Positions 24,260-33,050 of a DNA stretch of 64,000 nucleotides are shown here, piece after piece. Both the position numbers and the translations under genes were made by a program. The stretch covers positions 124,001 to 188,000 of the forward strand of contig NW_017804009.1 in the NCBI RefSeq assembly GCF_001625305.1, read 5' to 3'. Source of the DNA: Branchiostoma belcheri (Eukaryota > Chordata > Leptocardii > Amphioxiformes > Branchiostomatidae). Position 1 is the stretch's first letter. Each line of letters begins with the position of its first letter. The notes beneath the pieces were generated by a model. It was not told the DNA's origin and searched no databases. It was given only the letters and a program-made list of their open reading frames with translations.

Positions 24260-27200
24260 GCCTCAGTATTGTTGTGCAAGCACGTCTAACCTTTTGAAAT
24301 CGGGGAACAACAAATGATAAACCGGATACACACATGTAGATAGTCAGTGAGTGAATATGATAGCAGGGCTCAAAATAGCATTATGTTGGTAGAAAAATTT
24401 ACATGCACTTTAAAAAATCTACATGCAAACTTGAAGATAACTCTGAACTGTGAAGTTAGCCTTCAGTTTTCTTTACATATACAACAAGATGTGTGTACAA
24501 TAAGAAAATCTCCCAAAACCAAGTTTTTATGATAGAGGGAAATTTTTTACCCTGTAGTGAGTGCACCCTGAGGAATTGATCAGGTTTTTGTGAATTTTGA
24601 TAGAAAAACACCTTTGTGTTGGAATAAAGTTTTGCATCTTAGGCCACACCAAGTAAATTTTATGGATGACGTCCGCGCGCGCATTGATTTTGGCCTGTTT
24701 CTAGAAAAAAAACCAAGAAATTCCGCTTCCTGTAACTATGACCAAAGAGTCACGACAGTGCCGCAAATTGTTAGATTGACGTGAAACCCGTAACGCGAAA
24801 TGGGTAAAGAGCACATGCTTTGTTTCTGCAGGCCTGCAAAAATGTGATGAAAGAAACAGGACAGGACGTCCACTGCTGTTCCACCTGAATTATTGCTGTT
24901 TTGATGATGAATAAAAGATTTCTTGCTTGTTAATCTGTGTCACCTCATTCAATTTGTGTCCTAACATTTGTTGTCTCTTAGTATATTTCTAATCTAGGCA
25001 TCTTGTTTTTTTGGGCCTTCTTGTTTTTTTTCGCCCTCTCGCATTAGATATAGTGTCTCCAAAGGACGTCATCCATAAAATTTACTTGGTGTGGCCTTAC
25101 TATAACTTGAAAAGTTGAATATCTTGCTTCTTTCCACAGAAGATGCAGACATCTACAGGTAGCACATCCACCATTACAGCAACAGTCTCCAGTTCTGAAC
25201 AGACCACAGCGCCCCACCAACCTTCCCTCCCCTGGCTCTCCACCTGTCAACTGTTTGGAGAGCTGCTGAAACTACTTGACCTACAGGTCAATCACAAGGA
25301 CCACAGTGCACCTGGAGTTACCATGGCAACACTAGAGGTCCTGGTAGCACTGGCCGCAAGCTGCGACAAGAAATACTTGGTTAAGTAAGTCTGTGTTTTT
25401 CTGTATAAGGCCATGTTGATATGATTGGCTTTTCACGCACTCATGAATTTTCTTCTGTTTCCCCCCCAAAAGATTTTGATCATACTGCAATCTTACAAAG
25501 CAGCTGCAAAATGAGTAAGTATGTGCCATAGATTTCAAAGAAATATTGAAAAACAGTGTCGTACAATGCCAAAATCAATTCCAAAGAAAAAGGAGGAAAG
25601 TGTCAAGAAATGAAAATGAATCTATTATTCGCCATATACCAAATTGTACAAAGCAGCTGCAAAATGAGCAAGTATATGACCACATAAATTTTATAATGAA
25701 GGAAACTTTTTTGGGGGCCAAACATTTTTTTATGCACTGGATTTAATTTGGGGGGNNNNNNNNNNNNNNNNNNNNAATTTTTTATTTGCGACTGGAGTTA
25801 ATTTAGGGGTGGGGGGAGGCAGAGTGCTCACAGTCTTTGGAGGTCTGGGGTAAATTTTGGATTTTCAGGCCTTTAGAAACCTGATTTCCCACATTTTGAG
25901 AAGCAAATCAAGTGGATTTAGAGTGGTTGTTGGTGGTGTTTTTATGTTCTTGCCCAAGATTTTTGTCAAAATATCCATCAAGGTTGACAGATTAGTTTAC
26001 AAATTTTTTGTCATTTGCCACAACCTTCCTGCGACAGAAAAACAGATGAGAACTCTGCCATCCAAGTGATGGTTTTTTCTTGTGTTTCTCCAGCTTCAAG
26101 CCGCTGTTTTCAGCTCCCCTGTTGCCGTCCTGTCTGACTGAAGACTGTGAAGTGATGACTGTCACCCTGTGTGCTCGGTTACTGGTGACCCTCACTCCAT
26201 GTGCAGCTCTGGTGTCTTCTTTCTGCACTCAAAATGGTGGGTGTCCTTCTCTTCTTCACAAGTTCCGAAGAGAACCCCACTTTCTGTCTATGCACAGATA
26301 ACACAACAAGGTATAGGGTAGTGCGCACCGACACGTTGGTGGCAGACATTTTAATGGCTCCTCAAAAAACAAAATACAATGCAATTCAGAATCCAGTATA
26401 GTTATGAGTTATGAGAGTCTGAACATAGGTGAAGGTATACCAGAAGACAATCACTGTTGTACGTTAAAAACAACGTTAAACTGAACAAGGAAGACCTAAT
26501 CAACGGGACCGTAGTCCGGGATCGTAGTCCTACGCTACACTAACAGAAGGAATAAAACTTACAATAAGACTTACAAAGAAAAAACAGCCAAGTTAGGGTG
26601 GGTGGGCGGGAAATGCTGCCACACAAGCTAGGTGTGGAAGCACGAATGATCGGGGGAAGGGAGACGGGATGGGGAATGGGATTAATTAGAGGGGGAGTGG
26701 CTACAGTACCATCTGTGCGCCGACAGAAAGTGGAAAATCTTAAAACATCTTTTAGATAAACCTAGGGGTGTTACAGAGGACATATGTTCCTCTTAGGCCA
26801 CACCAATTTAATTTCTTGGTTAACAGATTTTTTTTAGAAAAATAATGGAGCGGGCGGGCGAAAAAAAAAAAACAGGCCCGGGCATCCTATTATGGCCCAA
26901 AAATGGTACACTAATAGGAGCCATGAAGTCAACACCCCAGGCTGGTTCAAAATGTAAACAATGAATTTTGAACTTTTAATCAAACCACTGCATTGAAAGA
27001 TGGAATAATTTTAACAACTAGGAAGAAAAGGACTGTTTTCAACTGTTCAGGGCAGAATATGAGCATTTTGCAGTTGATTCTGAATTTTTTTTGCAAATCG
27101 GAAAAAAGTGAAGCAGGCGAATCCGTTAACCAAGAAATTAAATTAATTTAACATGTTGTGTTTCCTGTTTCCCGACCGACCCTAGACTTTTTTGTGTGGA

Positions 27201-30200
27201 CCCCGGCAAGGGACATAAATTTTTCAAGCGTATTAACCTTTTCTAGCTCCATGATCTGACACCTGAGTGATGAAACATTGTTCAGTCAGTTTTCCAGCAA
27301 TGACATCGAAAATATAAGTGACCTCATCCAGGTTTTACTCTCTTAAACTTTAATTGCATGAGTTTGATCTACTAAAGATCACCAAAGTCTATAAAAAAAA
27401 ATCCCTACCTACCGACCGACCCTAATTTTTTCAGGACTGAAACAGGAAAACACAACACTTTTCTCCCTAGGCCTTACATCTTATACTGTGATTATATTTA
27501 TAACTAGAGAGGCCGACATTTGCTTGGGAGCAAATACAGCATATTTCAGTCCATCTCCCTCCCACGCAAAAGTGGACTATTCCAAACTTACCCCAGTGTA
27601 AAACTGGCAAAGATTCTCAAATAAATGAATTGTATACTAGCTATGTAATTGAGAACAAAGATGCAAGAACAAGCACATTGAATCTCGAAAGCTTTACTAA
27701 TCTTCTTACAGGTATGCAAATACTAACAATGATGAGATTTGATACATTTTGAAGGTCTTAGGCAGATAAAATTGAATGTGTGGGTCATTCCACATGACTT
27801 ACGTGCAATGTGACCTCAGGTAACCCGCAATGGAACACGTGTTCCATGGCCAACGGCAGATAGAACGTGCCATTCTTTAGATAGAACATGGAACGGGTAT
27901 AGCACTTTTGGCCCTTTTTTTGCTGAAAATAGCCATTAAAGTCCCCCAAATGAGTCATTTGAAAGTGGTGTATGCCAAATATGTGACTGCTGTTCTGTAG
28001 ACACATGTTCAAGGTACCCTTATACCGAATTTCAGATCATTTGGTTGTAAAACCAGGGCTCAGGATCCAAAAATCCATTTTTTGGCGAAAAATGCCCCAA
28101 AAAACCTTCATAAAAATTTTTCAAAGGCATGTATCAAAAAAATGACAAAAACGCCTGGGGGTATTGGCCCACTCCCATGCCAAATTTCAAGTCATTTGGC
28201 TGAATGATGGCGGAGTTGAATCCCTCTGACTGTTTGGCAGGAGGAGGAGAAGTAGAAGGAGAAGAAACATCAGAGAACACAATATATTTCATCCATACCA
28301 TGGTATGGACTGAAATATAACTACACATGTAGGAGTTGTGTATGATAAAGACATACTTTCTCGGCACAGTTTGTTCTCACAGAAGTATAATGTTGCAGAA
28401 GAATCTGACCAGACTTTTGTCCTTTTCATCACCAGAGTCTTGCCCACTACTGAACATGTACTACCACAGTGAGCAACAAGGGGGCGCTGATGCACAGCAG
28501 TGGGTGACAATGCAGCAACAGGTGTGTGTTTTTGTATCTATGTGTTGGTAATACAGTGTACATGTACAGTCAAACTTAGATGGACTCACAGACCCAAAGT
28601 GACCCAGTCAGTGACATTTTACATTACTCAGAGACTGTCAAAATCAATGGCAAACTGGCTGATTAAGATTTCTTGCTGTTTAGGCCATGTTGATTTGATT
28701 ATATGGATGACATCCTCCGGGAGCCCCAAAACTGATGCGCGCGTGCGAAAAAAAAAAAAGTTCTTTTCATTATGAAATCTACGTGGTCATGATGGTTGAG
28801 CAAATGGCACAGAATATGGTTTGGCGAATAATCTAGTCTTCAAGTTCATTTCTTTACAATTTCGTCTTTTTTCGTTTAATTTTGGCATTCTACGACATTG
28901 GTATAGTTTTTATTAATTTTTTTTGTAACTTATGGTATATTTTTGCTCATTTTGCAACTGTTTTGTACGATTTACAGTATGGTTGAAAACTTTTTTTTTT
29001 TGGAAACGGCCGAAAATTCATGCGCGCACGGATGTCATCCATATAATCAAATCAACATGGCCTTATCACAAAATAAAATGTTTGTAAAGATGTCTGTATC
29101 ATCCTAATGTTACAGAATGCAGCTTTAAGTTGGTATTAGTAACATGACAAGAGACATAAGTCTAATGTTCCTTCCCCCAGGTTGTGATGTTCCTGTCCAC
29201 AGTGTTGTCTACCCACCCAGCAGGCACTGCTCTACTGGTCAGGAGGGACTGTCAGTGTAGTGTGAAGGTGGGAGGTTTTTTTTTACTTTTCCTTGTTTTA
29301 TCTTGCAAGAAATGAATATTGAACATGTGTTATGTGTGACAACAAAATTACATAAATTAAACATCATGCAACTTATCATGGAAACTGGTATTGGTATATT
29401 AAATGGTTTGTCGAAAAGAGGTACATGTAGGGTTAGGGTGAATGTACATAAAATGTAGCATATGTCTTCTCCGTCATGGCCAAGTGAGCTAAAACTGGAT
29501 CAAGATCATTAATTCCTTTAATTCTTGTGTTCCACAGGTAGTGAGATCACTGGTGATGATGTTGTACGGAGCTGTGAAGGAAGTGTTGGAGAATGGGGAG
29601 ACTTTGTCAGCCAGGAGACAGTAAGTGTGCATGTTAATATAGTACAGAAATGTACTGCACATCAAGCTAACACTGGGTAACTTGTCAAAATGTTCCAACA
29701 ATAATATTGGAGTTGTGTGGCGTAACAGCAGATTGTTCGGCTTACATGTAGAACCAGGAGGTCCCGGGTTCGAATCCTACCATGCCACTGCCCTTCGGAA
29801 AGGCACTAAATACATCTTTCCTCACTTCACCTAGTACCAAGCTTCAGTTAGGGACGTCCCTCGGGTAGGACGTTAGATAGAGGTCCCGTGTTTGGAGAGG
29901 GCCACACCCCACGCATGTTAAAGAACCCACCACACTTACTGTATTGCTAAGGGTAGGGGTCCTTCCCAGTGTGAGTTATTGTCGTCAAGACTGGGTCAGT
30001 ATTTAGAGGAGCCACGTGACCAGTCTCACTGGGTCAGTCTACTGAAGAAGACCAGAGTTACTGGTCTAATTTAAATAGCTCTAGATGAGAATAAGGTTTA
30101 AACAACCAAAAAAAGTCATGTAACTACCAAGTAACCAACACAGATGAACTTTCATGAGGCCACACCAATTTAATTTGTTGGTTCTCGGATTTTTTCAGGA

Positions 30201-31809
30201 AAAATATGAAGCGACAGGGCGAAAAAAAATAAAAATAAAAACAGATCTAGGCATCTTATTATAGCCCCAAATGCTACGATAGGAGGTATGAAGTCAACAC
30301 AAAAGGCTGGTTCAAAATTTAAACAATGAATTTTGAACTTCTAATGATACCACTGCATTGAAAGATGGAATAACTGTAACAACTAGGAAGAAAAGGACTG
30401 TTTTCAACTGTTCAGGGCAAAATATGAGCATTTTGCAGTTGATTCTGAATTTTTTTGTTTTGTTTGCAAATCAGGAAAAAATGAAGAGGCGAATCTGTTA
30501 ACCAAGAAATTGAATTGGTGTGGCCTTACAGTAGTTTAAAAAGTATAGCACTCCAAGGCTAGGTGGCCCTTGGGTCATAAAAACCTTAAGCATAACATTG
30601 GCATGAACTGTAGACCTGTCCTTGGTGCTGAATGACATACAACTGAATCTGTCAGATTTTGAAATACATGTTTGGGCCACACCAATTCAATTTCTTGGTT
30701 AACGGATTCGCCCGCTTCATTTTTTTCTGATTTGCAAATAAAAATAAAAGTTCAGAATCAACTGCAAAATGCTCATATTTTGCCCTGAACAGTTGAAAAC
30801 AGTTCTTTTCATCCTTGCTGTTACAGTTATTCCATCTTTCAATGCAATGGTATCATTAAAAGTTCAAAATTAATTGTTTAAATTTTGAACCAGCCTGGTG
30901 TGTTGACTTCATGACTCCTATCGTACCATTTTAGGCCATAATAGGATGCCTAGGCCTGTTTTTCTTTTTTTATTTTTTTCGCTCGCCCGCTCCATTAGTT
31001 TTCTATAAAAATCCGTTAACCAAGAAATTAAATTGGTATGGCCTTAACCTGTTTGGTATGTCTGTAGTCTACAGCTCCTAAGAAGTGGTGTCCTAGTCCT
31101 GCACCACCTGAGTCTACACGACCCCCTGTATGGAGAACACCACGGTCCTGTAGAACACCTCTACATCTCACTGGTACACGGGCTCAAGAAAGTCTTCTCC
31201 AAACTCACAGACGTCAGGGAAAATGAAGGTATCACAAACATTACTGTATGTATCACTGAATAACTCCAGAAGTAACAGTTAAAATCTGAACTTACACTTG
31301 GCAGGGCTCAAAATTCTGTGTTATTCAAAGAATTGAATTTACCCAAATTTTCGACTGTACAACTGTACAACAGTCTTTGTTTAGAAACGAGCAATCCACC
31401 GCTTCTGTGATGTCATGTTATGCAAATGACGCACGTAACTCGGTGAGGAGTGGATCGTAAGTTGTAGAAAGTCTGTGGCGCCCCCCGTCTTTGTTTAGGG
31501 AAGGTTGAAGTGCCCAGATGTAGATGTAGCATCTTTAATCCCTCGTGCGAAAAAGTCTGGTTTGGAGTCCACGATTCTAACTTTATCCAATAAGACTGAG
31601 TGTCCAGATGATTCTATATGTTGTGAGACGTCCGATGTAGTCAAACTAGGATGTTTACCAAGACACTGATGAACTTTCAAGATGTTTGTACTTATACATG
31701 TATGTGGTTGCCTTGCCTTACAGAAGTTGCTGTGCACGACTTGTGGGAGTTGGACCATCTGGATGACAGTGGTGGCTCACAAGATGCTCACATGGAGGTG
31801 GACCCGTGA
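19040..31809 (+). CDS. ATRIP: ATR-interacting protein
   Basis: Twelve coding exons: 19040-19885, 20383-20866, 21320-21460, 22426-22615, 23137-23749, 25140-25384, 26094-26236, 28436-28521, 29181-29267, 29538-29620, 31068-31228, 31724-31809. All are phase-consistent; 3165 nt, about 1054 aa (human 791). The start is the first of two tandem ATGs, 15 bp into the exon. Residues 64-91 hold the acidic RPA70-binding type motif (FNDTFADDDEF, LTADDLDQIDFMASQAY). Exon 3 encodes a charged coiled coil with GEIKILRDSL and LQFKDAE as in vertebrate ATRIP. The C-terminal exons give a helical repeat region and an acidic tail. ATRIP holds ATR kinase and brings it to RPA-coated single-stranded DNA in the nucleus. 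The extra length is mainly in the Ser/Thr-rich N-terminal exon. Introns carry many MITEs. Confidence 0.92.
19915..20285. mobile_element. Harbinger-like MITE, family C (371 bp)
   Basis: Starts GGCCACGTTGATTTCAG with ATGGATGACATCC, ends GGATGTCATCCATA...AATCAATATGGC, flanked by TTA. In ATRIP intron, 97 bp before an acceptor. Confidence 0.7.
20925..21215. mobile_element. Harbinger-like MITE, family C (291 bp)
   Basis: Starts GGCCATGTTGATTTCATTAT, ends AAATCAACATGGCC preceded by GGATGTCATCCATA. Flanks CGA and TGA. ATRIP intron. Confidence 0.75.
21619..22105. mobile_element. CAGGGCTCGAAATTAAC-ended inverted-repeat element (487 bp)
   Basis: Left end CAGGGCTCGAAATTAAC, right end GTTAATTTCGAGGCCTG. 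Both are flush with the 5-bp direct repeat ATCCT (21614-21618, 22106-22110). Interior repeats GGGACAATT several times. hAT-like ends but a 5-bp duplication, so the superfamily is open. ATRIP intron. Confidence 0.65.
22243..22400 (-). mobile_element. Penelope-like 3' end, second subfamily
   Basis: Minus strand codes RLSATYDPPLTES then a stop, followed by a conserved tail (GTTGTACAGTCGAAAATTTG). Matches 31326-31700 and 51928-52130. 5'-truncated; ATRIP intron, 25 bp before the exon at 22426. Confidence 0.65.
23890..24261 (+). mobile_element. SINE-like element with ATT tail
   Basis: Contains GCCCTTGGGAAAGGCACTTA and CCTCACTCCACCC, shared with the tRNA-derived SINE at 29710-30075. It ends GACAATAAAAACCATTT plus about 14 ATT repeats (24216-24260). 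The tRNA-like head is not recognised here. ATRIP intron. Confidence 0.55.
24642..25096. mobile_element. Harbinger-like MITE, family B (455 bp)
   Basis: GGCCACACCAAGTAAATTTT plus ATGGATGACGTCC on the left and the complement on the right, with TTA on both sides (24639-24641, 25097-25099). The right end lies 43 bp before the ATRIP exon at 25140. Confidence 0.85.
25409..25755. mobile_element. Family C MITE, right end lost
   Basis: Left end GGCCATGTTGATATGATT after TAA; interior with CAAAGCAGCTGCAAAATGAG, found in other family C copies. Runs into the assembly gap at 25756-25775 with no right terminus seen. Confidence 0.6.
25756..25775. other. Assembly gap (20 N)
   Basis: N run within an ATRIP intron, flanked by similar TTTAATTTG/TTTAATTTAG-like sequence, so a small collapsed repeat is possible. 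Confidence 0.99.
26277..26733. mobile_element. Inverted-repeat element with CCACTTTCTGTC ends (457 bp)
   Basis: CCACTTTCTGTC at the left and GACAGAAAGTGG at the right are exact complements. GCACAGAT/ATCTGTGC follow inside. No clear target duplication and no coding. ATRIP intron. Confidence 0.45.
26796..27150. mobile_element. Family A MITE, right terminus degraded
   Basis: Starts GGCCACACCAATTTAATTTC plus TTGGTTAAC after TTA. The right side reads GTTAACCAAGAAATTAAATT, then departs from the consensus before GGCC. It runs directly into the family G element that follows. Confidence 0.65.
27155..27473. mobile_element. Family G MITE, left terminus missing
   Basis: Interior GTGTTTCCTGTTTCCCGACC and right end CTCCCTAGGCC with flanking TTA. 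Matches 6057-6430. Its left end and the right end of the preceding family A copy are both missing, suggesting a deletion between them. Confidence 0.6.
27539..28318. mobile_element. Possible inverted-repeat element (780 bp)
   Basis: ATATTTCAGTCC near 27540 and GGACTGAAATAT at 28307-28318 are exact complements. The start GGGAGCAAATACAGCATAT also occurs at 22698-22716. No target duplication or protein seen. ATRIP intron. Confidence 0.4.
28683..29062. mobile_element. Harbinger-like MITE, family C (380 bp)
   Basis: GGCCATGTTGATTTGATTAT with ATGGATGACATCC and complementary right end, TTA on both sides (28680-28682, 29063-29065). One of the most intact family C copies. ATRIP intron. Confidence 0.85.
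29710..30075 (+). mobile_element. tRNA-derived SINE
   Basis: RNA polymerase III A-box-like TGTGGCGTAAC (29716-29726) and B box GGTTCGAATCC (29767-29777), spaced as in tRNA genes. Then a body with GAAAGGCACTAAAT, CTCACTTCACC and GTTAAAGAACCCACCACAC. It lacks a folded tRNA and a clean tail. ATRIP intron. Confidence 0.7.
30158..30525. mobile_element. Family A MITE with ends from two subtypes
   Basis: Left end is the TTGTTGGTTCTCGG subtype, right end the GTTAACCAAGAAATT subtype; flanks TGA and TTA. ATRIP intron. Confidence 0.75.
30675..31043. mobile_element. Family A MITE abutting an ATRIP splice acceptor
   Basis: GGCCACACCAATTCAATTTC and GAAATTAAATTGGTATGGCC, inverted relative to its neighbour at 30158. 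Its right edge is 24 bp before the exon at 31068, so the likely branch point (CCTTAAC) sits on the junction. Confidence 0.8.
31326..31700 (-). mobile_element. Penelope-like C-terminal fragment, second subfamily
   Basis: The minus-strand frame reads LTTSDVSQHIESSGHSVLLD, then VRIVDSKPDFFARGIKDAT. This is the GIY-YIG-side C-terminus seen at 8337-8720 but diverged and frame-broken after HFNLP. The 3' tail matches 22243-22400. ATRIP last intron. Confidence 0.7.
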
Positions 31810-33050
31810 AGAACAAATAAAAACTAATTTTTAATTTTGGGGCCTTTCAACCCCAAAGGCTAGGCTTAGAAAAACAGGCCTACATGAACACAGCAGTTCC
31901 ATTCAAACCCTTGCCTTGATAGTTTTTTTGGTAGATTCCTCTGTACATTTTGGAAGCTTTTTATCGAAGATATAACACTGTCAGTCACTCATTGCTAAGC
32001 CATAATTATGCATGGACCGCAATTTTATATACAAGTACTAGGGATATGTTCTTCTGTAAAACAGACTTATGCAGTGTATGCATAAAATTAATTTTGTAAC
32101 TGTGGAAAAGAAATGAAATTTCTCATATGACTTGAATGCTTTCCTATTCATGTATGTATACATCTATACATCTATACATGTGTCCTACAATAATCTTTAC
32201 ATTGAACTTCACATTTGTTACAAAGAGATTTACGTCAGACCAATGTGGGAAAGGCAAAAGCGCACATAAAGTATAAAAAGTCATTGAGATTCTTCTAAAT
32301 GATTTCAGTCCCATTTTACTTCACATCTTTGCTGTAGATTTCTTTGAAGACACCCTATAATATCCATCCTGTACTGATGCCAGCCATTATATAGCCTACA
32401 TTTTATCTGTTATACATATATGTTTTGAATGTATTAAATAAAATTCTATATTATCAGATATATGATGTCTTTTCTTGCTTGTATTATGTTTCCACATAAA
32501 TCTATAGCTACAGTGTAAATATTTAGTGAAATGCTAGGTGTGAATATAACTAACTTCTACTAAATACCTGCATCAGTAAATATGAACAGGTTAGCGTTTC
32601 AGTTTGTAATCTATTCTAAAAGCTGTTTGGCACCAGAATTTTTATGCAGCAAGGACAGAGTAACGTGTGAATTATATCTTCTGGGTGAGACAATAAGAGA
32701 AATTAGTAAATGCATTGACCTTTTTAGGGTAATGCAAACCAAGTTAACCAAACAAACAAAATACTAAAGACGATAAAATTAAGAGTATACTAAACGATGT
32801 ATAAACGACTCTACTTGGCTGTATTAGACGCTCTTCTAACTGCCATCTCTGCCAGAAAAGCATTTTATTACAACACACGTTGACAGGTTGGGAAGCATTT
32901 ACATGGAGTTCTTTTCAATACTGCTAGGTGGCGCAAGGAAACCGTGCAGTTGCGCCACGACCTCTGACCCTTTACATGTCAAAACTTGCCCGCCAAACAG
33001 AAACATCGTGATCCTGGTTTCCTAGAAAAGATCACTCTTTTTCTCCTAAC
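31810..33050 (+). other. ATRIP 3' UTR and ATRIP-Artemis intergenic region
   Basis: AATAAA at 31815-31820 (immediately after the stop) and at 32437-32442. The second is the more plausible end. No repeat family is recognised in 31810-33050, unusual for this window. The Artemis promoter should lie in the last few hundred bases; no TATA box was noted. Confidence 0.55.

Noticed and set aside
29716..29777. A functional tRNA gene at the A and B boxes
   Set aside because: The sequence does not fold into a cloverleaf with an acceptor stem and continues into SINE body sequence.
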